The position numbers and the translations under genes are program-made. The notes under the pieces are model-generated. The model was given only the letters and a program-made list of their open reading frames with translations. It was not told the DNA's origin and did no database searches. DNA of 64,000 nt from Microdochium bolleyi (Eukaryota > Ascomycota > Sordariomycetes > Xylariales > Microdochiaceae): contig KQ964249.1 in NCBI GenBank assembly GCA_001566295.1, positions 1,240,001-1,304,000 on the forward strand, given 5' to 3'. Shown here in pieces: positions 24,034 to 35,368 of this stretch (position 1 is its first letter; each line of letters begins with the position of its first letter).

Positions 24034-25242
24034 TTAGTCGTCATAGGCCTCTTCGTAGGCCTCGTCGTACTCGGCTTGAGCCTCCTCGAGCTCTCGGCGA
24101 CGCTCCTCGAGCTCCTCCTCGTCGCTACTTGACACGGACCCATGCTCCTTGTGCTCCTCGTGGTGCTCGGAGTCGTCGCCTAGGAAAGAGTGGAGATCGT
24201 GTTAGTGAACGGAGAGCAGGCAACTACCGTACGGGCATGTGTTCTGCATGAAAAAGGACTTACTCAATGCGCCGGCGATCACGGCCGCACCCACGAGACC
24301 GATGGCAGCACCACCAACACCAGCGGCGACAAGCTTGCCAGTACCAGAGCTCTTATCCTTGGCCTTCTGGGGCTCGCCGCCCTGCTGTACATAGCCGCCG
24401 GGAGGGGCTTGGCCGTAAGCACCCTGCTGAGGAGGAGGCATGCCACCTTGGAAGTACGAGCTGCTGCCGTCGCGGTTGAGCGGGCCTGCACCGCCCCCGG
24501 GTGGAGAGGTGATAGGTGTTCCCATCACACCGGGGAAATCCCACTGGGAGCGGCCGGTGGCCTGCTCAACGAAGTACCCGCGGCTCTGGTTCTGATCCCA
24601 CCTAAGAAAATAAGAAGAAGACAGGGTCAGTCGCTGGGTAAACGAGATACTAGTGCCAGAGCTGAGAGCAACTTCTTCGGGATCGAGGTGCTCTCGGCAG
24701 CTTGCATGAACCAGAACGAGTGTGGACATACTGGGAGTGCCATCCGGGAGGCAGAGGCGGCGGAGCTCCGAAGGGAGCAGCGGCAGGGGCGGGGGGCGGA
24801 GACTGCTGGCCGTATGGTTGCTGAGGCGGGTACTGCCCATAAGGAGACTGCTGAGGAGGCGGAGACTGGTAGGGCGACTGCTGGGGCGGGTATTGTCCAT
24901 AGGGAGACGGCTGGGGAGGCGGCGACTGCTGGCCATATGGCTGCTGGGGCGGGTACTGCTGACCGTATGGCTGTTGCTGGTATGGAGGCTGCTGACCCTG
25001 GGGAGGGGGAGGACCCTGTTGTGAATATTGCTGCTGCTCGCCGAAGTTGCGGGTGTGGTCTGTTTCGGTGCGGGTGGATTCTTGTCAGTATGATCTGATA
25101 GTAATGTGAGAACAATGCGAGAGACTGGTGGCTTACCTCCACCCGGAGCAGCTCCGTTCGGGGCGGCGGGCTTTTCTTCTTTCTTCGGCTCTTCGTCCAT
25201 CATCTTCTCGATCTTGTCCTGGAACTTCTTGAGGAACGACAT
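24034..25242 (-). CDS. WW-domain protein with PQ-rich linker, glycine-zipper segment and acidic tail
   Basis: Four exons, 25242-25137, 25059-24732, 24601-24264 and 24179-24034, join in phase to 305 residues; introns are 77, 130 and 84 bases. The order is: a Lys/Glu-rich start (MSFLKKFQDKIEKMMDEEPK); a Pro/Gln/Tyr-rich repeat region (units such as PYGQQYPPQQ) at residues 45-125; one WW domain at about 138-170, with PPGWHSQWDQNQSRGYFVEQ and the second Trp in RSQWDFP split by an intron; then a Gly/Gln linker; a small-residue helix GVGGAAIGLVGAAVIAG at about 237-256; and an acidic coiled tail EEELEERRRELEEAQAEY. WW domains bind proline-rich peptides. The Gly-Ala helix looks like a membrane-interacting glycine zipper. 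Cellular role unknown. Confidence 0.8.
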
Positions 25243-28086
25243 GGCGAGGACTGTGGCTTGGTCTTCGGAGATGTTGGTGTGGAGGGAGTGTGTGGGAGCA
25301 GGGGGAAAGACAGCGAACAGTGTCAAACACAACTGGAAGGACTGAGTGGTGAGTAGGTAGAAGGCTTGCTGATCAAGAGATAGAGGGGAGAAAATATTCA
25401 AGAGCGCGGGCGAAAGTTGATATAGAAAGACCCCGCCATGCGATGTGAGGCGGCATGTGCTGTGCCTGACTTGTTGGCCGGCATCAATGTCGGGCAAGGG
25501 CGACCGCGCCGCGCCGAGCATGCCGAGCCCCCGTCGAGAAGTGGCCCATGCCTCGCATGCCTCACGGTTCGGCAATGTTCACAAGAGCTCACGATGCCTG
25601 GCTTGGCTGCCTGCAGACGCCAGGCGGCCTCCCGCGAAGAAGGCCGAGCGAGGCTGGCCGCACCGGGAGATTTGTCCCAGGTCTGGTTGGACGGAGCGTG
25701 TCATCGCCGCGGGGCCTGCAAGCCCCTGGATGTACATCCGGCAGCAGACAATAACTAGCTAGGTCGGGTGCCTTAAGGTTGGATATATCGGCTGTGCCAC
25801 AGGAGCGCATACGCGTCCACTGCTGCGGCCTGAGGCGTCCGTGAGCCGTGCCTCGCCAAAATGTGCCCAGGTGTCGTTGTGCCCATGAAGTCCCGGGGCA
25901 TTTCATGCTAGCTAACCGATTACGGCCGGGGCTTGGCAGCGCTCTCCACGTCACCCACTGGACGCGCGCGTGTAGTAGCCCTGTAGGGACAGGTTAGCGT
26001 GCCGACACAAGCACGTTAGAGCTGCCCTAGCCCACCGGGTGCGGGTGGGGCCGTAGACCCACCCAGCCTGACATTGAGCTAAAAACATGGGTCCTGTGCA
26101 GACGCGCGTGCCATTAACATCCTCCCGAAGGTTAAGGTAGGTTATCGTGGGCAGAATGCTTCGCCAGGACCATCCTTGTTGGAGCCAAGGGGTCTAAGGC
26201 GTCCAAGGGTCCAGGGCACTGGTCGGTCCTCCGTACTTCACCCTCGGACCACGAGACAGCAGCAAATCTACGACATGAAGAACCTACAGTGGGTGGTGGA
26301 AATGTTCGGATTCGGGACATCTCGGGCTCCTCGCTAGAGGAACAATAGAGTCATCACCTGGGAGGAGAGGGTTCTCCATACGCCACGCTGCCCACCCAGG
26401 CTGCAGCGACACTGATGGATGTCTGACACGTATGAGGAACCTCCCGCGACCTAACTGCCCGAAGCGGCAGGCTCCCACCCTTTGAGTGGACAGCACGACT
26501 CTAACAACCCTGTGGCCGTTACGGCGGAGCGTTCGCGCGGGGCGCATCTGACGAAGCCACAACTATACTGTGCGCCTGCGTCCTCGACTGCATCGACAGC
26601 AGCCCCTTCTTCGTCGGTCGGTGGCTTTGCGCGTGCTGAATCGGGGAAGCACGCGTAGGCAACCTGCTACCTAAGTATCCCACAAACATGTTGCAGCACC
26701 TGTCCTGTCCCGACGAGACCTGTTGTGCGCCGTGCTCTTGGCCAAATAGACGTCGCTGCAGCCGAGCGGATGAAAACACAATATGGTCGACTGGTGGTCT
26801 TCCAGGTCAAGCACCGAGCCACGGAGTTGAGAGACAACCGCTCGGCACGCCTTTCCGTGCTCGCGCATATGCGACGGGCCTTCGGGCCCACGAATTACTG
26901 CTTCGGTTTCTGGATCTCAGCCAGGACAAGGGTTTCGTTCTGCGGTAGTCGCAGGGCTGCGTCTTGGCCGGCTTGGCCTGACAAGGATGTGTCCTCACTC
27001 GGATTCCTTGATATCGCGGAGCCTCATCGTGACCAGCAGCACGACACGAGACTCATCCGATGAGGCCTCCCGCTGGCGCTTGCGTGGCACACTTTCGAAG
27101 CCTGCTGAGACAGTACCTCGTCGGTTTGGTGTTCTCGTCTGCTATTTCTGGTGACAAAAGGCAGCTGGGACGCAGCTGGGATCACAGTCGGCCATTGGGC
27201 TCCGCAAGTATCATGCCCTTGACGCCGAATGCTTGGCTGCTTGACCTAGAGGTCACGATCGATCCACATGACTGCAAGGCCCGTGGCAGTCATGACTTGC
27301 AGGTCAGCTGGAGTGAGAAAAAAGAAGGCAATGCTTGTACAGGAGGAACTGTGTGACTAGACAAATGTCGCAAGCTTGTGATCGGCTGTAGCAAAGGCTG
27401 TTTTCGCCGATCCTTCCTACCTGGTCGAACAGGTTGGAGCAGCACGCAGTGTTGGCAGTACGAGGGCTCGAAGGCCCGTGGCCTTCAGGGTTCCTTTAAG
27501 GCTTTCAGCTAGGTTTAAGCTTGTTTTGTTCAAAGGATAAGTTGGCTAGTTCCCGCAGATGCTTGGTACGGCCCGCTTTTGCAACGTCTCGCAGCTGAAA
27601 CGATGCGGAAGTATGGCCCGTGAAATTGGACGTCGGCGGCCTCCGACCTACGCAGTAGGGATGTGGCCCGTAGGCATTGCTGGAAGGGCCGCGCAAGACT
27701 GGTGACAGATTTGAGGGAACCCATACTGTGGGCTCGTCAAGGGGAATGGCTTTGACACGTGGCTTGATTCAAGAACTGGGCATCTCGTATGGCCTGGCCG
27801 TACAACTTGCCTTAATTATTGCAATCTCACCTAGAGTCTGGACTTATCTATAGACGACGCCCCACTCACAAAGACTGCCAATTTACTACTGTATTATATC
27901 TCGGAGTGGATTGTCGGTGACGATACAGTAACAACCCCGTGTCTTGGATTCCGACAAATACTGAGTATCGGTGATGAACCCGAGCTGCTCCTTTCACTGC
28001 TCTAACAGGTGCTGCCTTCATGATATAGCAGTGTTCGTACAGTGAACCACAAATATAGCTCCATCGAGGGGCATCCGGCTTATTGT
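25243..28086. other. 2.8 kb gene-poor stretch
   Basis: Upstream of the WW gene (its promoter is at the left end). Frames up to about 110 codons exist, but none has a domain, a sensible start context or splice sites that extend it. TTAAGG and GGTAGGTT motifs occur (25771, 26131). No repeat copy of a neighbouring gene was recognised. I see no gene. Confidence 0.4.
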
Positions 28087-28612
28087 CTACCAGAACACTA
28101 ATGGTTCATCTTCGGATGCGGAGTCGTAGCCCTCCGGCTCAGCTGCATGGCTGTGTTGCGTATCTTGCGCTGTGAGTCCGCCGTGAAGGGCCGTCTCATT
28201 GTCGACGACTCTCTGGAACAAATGGACAACTTGCTCGATGTCGTGCTCCTTGGCTCTTGTACAGATGCAGCTGGTTGCTCTGTCAAATGTGAATTGACAG
28301 TCCTGCAGTCAACTTAGTGATGGCCTTCGTTGGTTACAATGCCGGACGTTGCGAAGAGCCTACCAATCCCACGGCTTGTGTCATCTGACTTAAAGACGCC
28401 ATATCGGCCGGAGAACAAGGTGCCGTCGAAGCGAGGAGAACGTTCATCAAGGCACCGGAGCCGGAATCGGGTGGTTGTACCTCATGCTCGCGATCGACTA
28501 CATGAACGTTGGAGGCTGCCCACGTTGGATGGAGGCGCTTCAGGGCCTGGGCAACTCTGTCCTTGGCAGCCTGCCGCTCTTTGTTCTTCTTTCTGGTGGC
28601 AGCTGAAGGCAT
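28087..28612 (-). CDS. Small two-exon protein of unknown function
   Basis: Exon 1, 28612-28364, begins MPSAATRKKNKERQAAKDRV. It ends at a GTAGGC donor. A 61-base intron with a CTAAG/CTGAC branch region and CTGCAG acceptor leads to exon 2, 28302-28087. Both exons are whole codons (83 and 72 including stop), giving 154 residues. The first 30 residues are basic and helical. The second exon has CQFTFDRATSCICTRAKEHD, then IEQVVHLFQRVVDNE, a helix, and an acidic end with PEGYDSASEDEPLVFW. No known domain is recognised. The exact in-phase splice supports a real gene. The start could lie eight codons upstream. Confidence 0.5.
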
Positions 28613-30173
28613 GGTGGAAATCCAAGTGGTGGTCATGTGCTTCGCGCGTCCTGTGCGGGTTGAGCGTTAACGCGCAGCAAGCAGGAATCAAAGTACTGCG
28701 AGATTGGCTATGACAGACTGAGTTGGCATTTGCAATTTGTGCTTCTGAGATTGATAGCGCTCTTGGCATGTTGTCCCTATGGTAGGCCGAGGTGACTCTG
28801 TGGCGGGAAAAATGTTTGAGCAGGACACGGAACTGGACACGGAACTGGACACGGAACTGGACACGGAAATTCAGGCACGTAGGCCTTGTGTGCTGTGTTC
28901 GAATGGCGGCTCTAGACGCGGTTGTTGTTTGCCCGTTTGTCTGACGGACTACCCTGAGGAAGGTCCGCGTGTGTAACTAGTCGCGGCGTCGATCCTTGGA
29001 AGTCTACATTAAGGTACTTATGTACCCTAACCTTAAGGTAGCAAGCTTCATCCGGCTCACAACTGATGCGCAAGTGCGTTGTCAGCAGCAGACTTCACAT
29101 ATGTACCTTGCGAAAATAGTAGAGCGAGGCAGGCTCGCTTGAGATTGTAGCAGGATGCCTGGAAGTTGGAAGCAGGAAGCAGCGCCGTAATTATACTGTC
29201 ACATGTCACCTAATCCATTCGAATGAGTACCTATTGCCAGCTCAGATCGGAAGCTCTTATACTGCAAAGCGGGCATGATTGGCCTCCATGACACTAGGTC
29301 ACATTGAGAAGCCTGGGGGTGCACTATGTACCATACGCGTGATAGGACGAAGATCTAAAGAATCCATAAAAGTCTCTGCGTTGTCCAAGACCGAATAACA
29401 TCGGATCACTTTGCACGCTTCTAGCAAAGACCTGTGGTTAGGAACGTCCCTTTCTTGAGTGCACCATATGAATGCCGAGCCATGTTGAAAGCGAAGCAGG
29501 GATGTGCCATGGTCAAACCAAACAATAGCTCAGTTACCACGCAGGTCAGCAAACATGCTGGTTGTCTGGAGCTCGATTCGTCATATTTTACTCGCAAAGG
29601 AGGTCCATGTGCACATGCCTGACTCTCTTAGTGTTCACGTCTGTGCTCGAAGCAAAATACGTGTCAAATCTTGCCGCTTACGACAGCGACCTCTTGACGT
29701 AGTCTATAGCCCTTGAAAATTTAGAGTACATGTTTTAGAGGGCTGCTCCTGCATGAGACGCTTCGAAATTCGGCGTCTGGATGTAGGTGCAGACTTCATG
29801 TTCGCACTTATGGTGGACAGGTCCGAGAGCGTGGATGTCAGGCAGGCGCTGAGGACCCACTGATCCGACCGACCCACTCGGGGCTTTCAGCTTCGTGACC
29901 CGGTCCAGGCACTCCATCGGCATGTGCTGTCTCCGACTGTCCCCTCCAGCCTGCCATCTCTCCAACGCCCGCGATAGTCCTTGATTCCGCTTTCCCCGAC
30001 GTCTTCCACGACGCGCCGTCTCACAACGTAACCCCACATCGACATCCAGCTGTCTCTCCTACTCGAAACTGGCAGTGCCGATATTGCTGCGGACGAGCAG
30101 GCAATGAGCTGACCCCAGCGGTTCGGTGCCCCCCGGTTGCCTACGGGCTGTCTTTCACAGCTGCACCGTCACC
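28613..30173. promoter_or_regulatory. Divergent intergenic region with short repeats
   Basis: 1.6 kb between divergent starts. It holds a 12-base tandem repeat at 28823-28869 and a palindromic AAGGTAC/GTACC/CCTTAAGG cluster at 29010-29040. No coding exon recognised. Confidence 0.45.
28823..28869 (+). repeat. 12-base tandem repeat, about four copies
   Basis: The unit GGACACGGAACT is repeated three times exactly, plus a partial fourth copy ending in GGACACGGAAA. The unit length is a multiple of three and in one frame would encode Asp-Thr-Glu-Leu repeats, but the surrounding frame is short and unsupported. Confidence 0.85.
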
Positions 30174-31779
30174 ATGCCGCCGCGCAAGTCACATAAGAAA
30201 TCCCGGGCTGGGTGCAAAAGATGCAAGTCCCGGAAGATCAAGGTGTGTTTCCGCTACGAGCTGCAACGAGCAGCTCGGCCTTCACTTGGCAAGGCGTCGA
30301 GATGCTGACAGTTCCGCTTTCACGCAGTGCGACGAAGCACACCCTCGATGTGGCAACTGCACCAAACACGGCGTCCCTTGCGACTTTGAATATCCCGAGA
30401 TCGCGAATAGCTTCGCAGTCGCCGAGACGCCACGCCTCAGCCCGTCCGAGTATGCTGCCAGCCCCGCGGCCTCCAGTGCCTATCCTCCGACTCCTGCAAT
30501 GGCCACGAGCACGCCAGTCCCTCTCTACCGGAGCCCGGACCATGCTCCAATCACTCCGGCCTCCAACAACAATCGCATGATGGAGCTCAAGCTTCTTCAT
30601 CACTACACCACCGTAACCTGCAAGACTTTGGCTATACGCGATGCCTCGAGCGAGCGGATATGGTCAGAGACTGTCCCCAATCTGGCCTTCTCCGGAGCCA
30701 ACTTCCTTGCAGACGCGCTCCTTGCCGTAGCTGCTTTGCACCTCAGATCGTCCGCGCCGCACGATCAGCAGTTGGTCAGGGCGAGTCATAGCTACATGGC
30801 AGCCACTCTGTCCGAATATGCGGCAAGCTTGAGCAAGGGCATCACCAAGTCAAACGCAGAATCGCTCTTCTTGACGGCTGCCCTGATAGCCTTTCAATCC
30901 ACCGCCTCCCGTGTCTTTGTACGTGATGAGGGCACAGGCAACAAGGAGCAGCCCTCGCACTATCAGATTCCTCTATCGTGGTTTCATTCGTTCCAGGGTG
31001 TCAAGGCTGTGGTGGCCTCTAGCTGGCAGTATCTACGACACAGCGGTGTTGTGATCCCGATCATCGAAGCGCAGCCAGCTTTGAACCTGCATCTTGGGGA
31101 AACCTCCCCGACACACTTCGGGCACTTGCTGATAGGCCTCGAGCAAGAACTCATGGATTCTGGTCAAAGCCCCGAAGATCAGGCTTTAACGGCTCAAGCA
31201 TACCATCATGCAGTGGCAGTAATGAACTGGGTCCACAGGATACCGCAGACTGGCGCTCCTCTCGTGTTCCTTGCGACTGTGTCCAAACGCTTCATCGACC
31301 TCCTCGAAGCCAAGAAACCGCGTGCTTTAGCGATCCTGGCCAACTACTTTGGCTTGCTCAAGCTGCTAGACCGCCTGTGGTGGCTGAAGGGTGTCTCTCG
31401 TCGTGAGATCATCGGCATCATCTCACTGTTTGATCCGGACGACGAGGTATGGTGGCCCAGAATACAATGGCCCCTGCGCATAGCACTGTACGATGGAGAT
31501 GTCATCCCGCCTGACCTCTGGGGATTGAGTATGGATCAGGATCCTGACACAACGGACGATAATTTGGGACAAAACAACTCATTTGTCACGCATATTGAGG
31601 TGCTGAGCGAGATGTTCGACGCCCTTCAGAACGGCGAAGGCGCGGTCATGGATATAGTTGCCCATCAGAACGACGTCTTACGAAAGAACTCGGGCCTGCC
31701 GGACACTTCTCAAAACGACTACCTCGAGGGCACCGACGGCCAGACCGGCAACATTTTACATGAGCACCTACCGAGTTGA
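30174..31779 (+). CDS. Zn2Cys6 transcription factor, Upc2-like
   Basis: Two exons, 30174-30242 and 30328-31779, give 506 residues. The intron splits the zinc cluster, as in many family members. The cluster has Cys at 14, 17, 24, 31, 34 and 41, spaced C-x2-C-x6-C-x6-C-x2-C-x6-C, with GCKRCKSRKIK before the intron and CDEAHPRCGNCTKHGVPC after it. From about residue 125 a helical regulatory region begins with MELKLLHHYTTVTCKTLAIR and later FLADALLAVAALHLRS, the pattern of the fungal-specific domain found in Upc2-type sterol regulators and many others. Nuclear, DNA-binding. The target genes are not deducible; no cluster genes adjoin it. An ATG at 30126 is in frame but less likely. Confidence 0.85.
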
Positions 31780-32990
31780 AAGGCGCCCTAATGAATCCTG
31801 ACTCCGGTCTCACCGTCTATCTTTAGCTCGACGCTCGGTCAACCAGCCCACTGCCACCACCACATTTACCCTCCGATCTGGCTACCCTAAGCTTGTCTGC
31901 CACAACCAGAGTGGCGCCCATTCCCGCCCTAGGAGCGTGAACATCACCCGGCTCACCAAGCTTATTCCAGTCTTGGAATTGAATGGGTGGTGGAATGTGT
32001 CGTGATGCGTGGCCGGCACCCTGTCGTGCCGCCGTGTTCTTGTGGACTGCTCTCGTTAAGGCACTCCCGTGTACGAACAAACGACCCGCCGCATAACAAC
32101 GGGGCTCGACCTTGTGCCGAATCCTGTGTCTCCCATGAGAGACAGTGGTGTCATATGATAAGCTCTGTGTCGGGTCATCCAACTCCCCAGTCTAAGACCA
32201 TGACAGCGAGAGCACAAGAGATACGCCTGCCGCCACACGGCTCACTGACGCGTGGCAAGTGCACTAGAAGATCGTGAAAGCTATCTCACGTGCCACAAGG
32301 CAAATGCCGACATAACGATCTGCGCATTTCTACCTTGGTCCATACGAGAGCGGTTGAGAAGTAGATGGCACGCACCCCGTATTTCGCCCCAAGTTGCCGA
32401 GGTCATGAGCAAATGGCAAATGAAATGGGGCCTCAGTGGTACTGCAGTTCCCCCGTCGCAATGCACTGCTGATCCTGGGCTCAAATAGAGCATCAAGATC
32501 AAGACTACTGTATGTAGAACAAAGATGTATATCCCTAGCCAAATGGGACACAGCCAACACATGTGTGTCCTTGTATGCGTCTACGAGAGCTTTAGCATCG
32601 CTTTGTCTACGCACTGGCCCAATATAACAAGAAAGAATAACGACACACTTCCCTCAGTCTTAGCCATAGGTACGCAAGAGTCTCTTGCTTGCCGTGTCCG
32701 CATCAATGTGCATGAGCTTTGTTGGTCGTGAATGTCGTGATGGATGATCCCCGCACAAGTCAAGCCACTCCAGGTGTGGAGATGCGGGGAAAGCTTGTCG
32801 TAGCCTCCGTGCTCGGCAGCTAGGAAAGACAGCGCCATTCCTCAAATTGTCAACCTTGCTGTAATCCATTGGTTAAGCACCGGGCCTTATACTAGATCAG
32901 GAGGCTTAAGCCAGGCCAAGCACATTTCTCGCCTCGCTGTTTAGGACACGCATCTCTGCAAGACTTGCGTCTTGATCCGATCGTCGCAAG
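31780..32990. promoter_or_regulatory. Upstream region of the aldolase gene
   Basis: 1.2 kb between tandem genes. No gene recognised; open frames are short and overlap in several frames. Confidence 0.4.
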
Positions 32991-34415
32991 ATGATCGCTG
33001 CCCCAATGTCAGCACTACGCAGAGTCCTGACGCTGCAGGCCCGAGACCCGGCCTTGCTCCGCCGGTCACGCACTCCTCTTCCTTCTCCCACCCCACCACC
33101 ATCGCTTCTTCCTCCATCATCGGCACGCTTGATCGCGAATAAAGCTCTCAGCAGTCCAGCCGGTCGTTCAGATAGTACCGCATTGTGGACCCATAGCCAG
33201 CGTCAGGCACCATTTTCTCGCCCGTTCTCATCGTCTGCATCGTCACTGTCACGCACGACTATCACGAACATGGGAGGTTTACTGCAGGGCTGCAAGCTCC
33301 GCGAGGCGTTCGAGCGGAACACCGAGGCGAGCCTGGGGCTGTGGCAGTGTCTCCCCGGGGCCAACGTTTCGAGAACCCTGGCCAGGGCCGAGGGCGTGGA
33401 CTGGGTACTGATTGACTGCGAGCATGGGAATATCGATGGTGAGTCTAACCTACTGTTTCTCCCTCTGTTTGAGCAATTTCACTTGTGCCAAGTCGGAGGT
33501 GGTTTGATGATACAGCGAGCATGAATGTTCTTGGAGCCCGGCGATGTGTTGAGTTGTTCAGTGGTGGGAAGGGAGGCAATGAGGAGAGAAGGCACCTTGC
33601 TGACAATGGGACGTTGTAGATGCGGCGATGCATGATGCGATACCGGCGGTCGCGGCTTGTGGTCCGAGTCCGATCGTGAGGGTCCCGGATATGCAAGGGT
33701 GGATGATCAAGCGTGAGTAGCGGCGTACCACACACTGCGTCGTGTTTCGAAGCTCCGTGTTGTCAGGATACTAACATTGTCACAGGAGCACTTGATGCTG
33801 GTGCGCATGGTGTGAGTCTTTAAGCGCATTACAGGTTTCTTAAGTGTATTGGTCTGCTAACATGGCGCTGAACAGGTCTTGGTGCCCCTTCTACGGACTG
33901 TCGATGAAGCGAAGAATGTTGTGGCCGCAGCCAAGTTCCCGCCTCAGGGCCGCCGGGGGCTCGGATCCCCATTCGCCATGGAGCGCTTTAACCCGGTGCC
34001 GACCATGACGGAGTACCTTCAGCAGGCGAACGGCTCGTTGCTCACCATGGTGCAGATAGAGACGGCTGAGGCGCTTGAGGCTGTGGACGAGATCGCAGCT
34101 GTACCTGGCATCGACGTCCTCTTCATCGGGCCCTTCGACCTTGGCAACAACATCGGCTACCCAATCCTAGACGGGGTCATGCAGCCCCAGCTCGAGGAGG
34201 CTATCGACCGCGTCTTCCAGGCTGCCAAGCAGAGCGGCAAGAAGTGCGGCGTGTTCACGACCAGCACCGAGCAGGCGAGGATGTATGCCGAGAAGGGATA
34301 CCACATGATCAGCATCGGTCTCGACGTGAGCATACTGCAAGCAGCCCTGCCAGGGAGGGTGGACGCTGTGCGTGGTGCATCTGCCCAGGGTGGAGTCAAG
34401 GGGTTCTACGGATGA
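32991..34415 (+). CDS. HpcH/HpaI family aldolase (class II, metal-dependent)
   Basis: Four exons, 32991-33438, 33620-33712, 33786-33811 (26 bases) and 33876-34415, join in phase to 368 residues. Motifs: SLGLWQCLPGANVSR, then DWVLIDCEHGNID with the family EHG, across the splice DAAMHDAIPA, IVRVPDM, DAGAHGVLVPLLRTVDEAK, MVQIETAEALEAVDEIAAVP with the metal-binding Glu, and GIDVLFIGPFDLG. These fit 2-keto-3-deoxy acid/4-hydroxy-2-oxoheptanedioate aldolases, which cleave hydroxy-oxo acids to pyruvate and an aldehyde. The first 93 residues are Arg/Ser/Pro-rich without acidic residues at the start (MIAAPMSALRRVLTLQARDP), like a mitochondrial presequence. A second ATG at 33270 would give a 275-residue cytosolic form of normal family length. 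Natural substrate unknown. Confidence 0.85.
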
Positions 34416-34462
34416 ATGCACACCACACAGAATCACGAGCAGGTCATAGCTGCGGCTAATGT

Positions 34463-34891
34463 TCAAGACTGCTCAGCGGTGTCCATCTTGGCCTTGACCT
34501 CGTCCTCGGTGAACCTGTGCATGAGCTTGAGGGCTTGTGACGCTGTCTGTGGATGCTCCGCTGGAGCACTGGCTTTCGCAATGTGAATCTTTGACTCCCG
34601 AAGTCAGCTGTTGTTCGCCATTCGACCCCCGAGGGGGGCCCAAACAACAACTTGTCAGAAAGAGGAACTGGTCGAGACGAATATGCTTACCACAGGTGTG
34701 TCAAACTCATACAGGTCCCGCCACCTTGGCTTGGACTCGGACTTGATGATGTCGATCTCCGTGTACTCAAAATGGCGAGCATCCCAGACATTGGACAAGA
34801 CTGAGCGTGCATCGGTGCAGAGGCCACAATTCTCACGGGTGAAGAGCGTGATCCTGCAGGCGTGCTGGAATAGCCTCGTAGAAGCACGCAT
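34463..34891 (-). CDS. Glutaredoxin-like small protein (Ydr286c/C5orf63 type)
   Basis: Two exons, 34891-34691 and 34588-34463, separated by a 102-base intron (GTAAGC donor, AAAG acceptor), give 108 residues. The thioredoxin-fold start ITLFTRENCGLCTDARSVLS holds the active-site Cys-Gly-Leu-Cys. It is followed by FEYTEIDI, and by FDTPVIHI across the splice, the cis-Pro strand of the fold. The tail is TEDEVKAKMD. These features fit the small glutaredoxin-like (DUF836) family. A CxxC with Gly-Leu suggests redox activity, but the yeast member is poorly characterised. The N-terminus MRASTRLFQHACR is basic and could target mitochondria. The stop lies 47 bases from the convergent aldolase stop. Confidence 0.82.
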
Positions 34892-35368
34892 TGTCGGCAA
34901 CACTTTGTTGTTCGTGTGTGACGTAGAGTGTTAACAGCGGCGGCGACTACCTCAAATGAATGCAATGGTTTTGCGATTCATGAGTATCGGGGTGAGGCGT
35001 TGTGTAGAACTGGCACGAACTGCACATTCTCAGGCTGTAAGAGTCGTGTGATCCTCGTCATGGCAATCCGGTAGATACCTCGCTTTGATGTGTCCGAAAG
35101 TTTGGGCCAGCCGCTTGAACTCCGTGTCAAGAAGGAAGGCGGTCAGCCGGGCGAACAAGGGGTTCGTGCTTTCGAGAGTCTTCGATGCGGCAGTCGCTGG
35201 ATGGGGTGAAGCTCCCCGCAAATACACAAATACTGCCCGCATCCAGCCCACTCCAGAACGATACCTATTCGACATCGCCGTGTCTCTCGAACATCGCTAA
35301 GCACATCGTCGTCAAATCACGATAACATAGCCGGAAAGCAGCAGACCAACGGCTCCTTTCTCTTCAAC
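34892..35368. promoter_or_regulatory. Divergent promoter region, glutaredoxin-like/CHORD
   Basis: A 477-base gap between divergent starts, presumably both promoters. No specific site could be assigned. Confidence 0.45.

Noticed and set aside
24190..25098. 302-codon forward frame opposite the WW gene
   Set aside because: It arises from the repetitive Pro/Gln codons on the other strand; the reverse-strand exons join in phase to a WW domain.
25438..25762. Three overlapping forward frames of about 70-106 codons upstream of the WW gene
   Set aside because: Encodes Arg/Ala/Cys-rich low-information sequence, typical of random GC-rich frames.
29524..29590. tRNA-like TAGCTCAGTTA box followed by CTCGATTCG
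   Set aside because: No acceptor-stem pairing, no proper B box spacing and no T-run after it.
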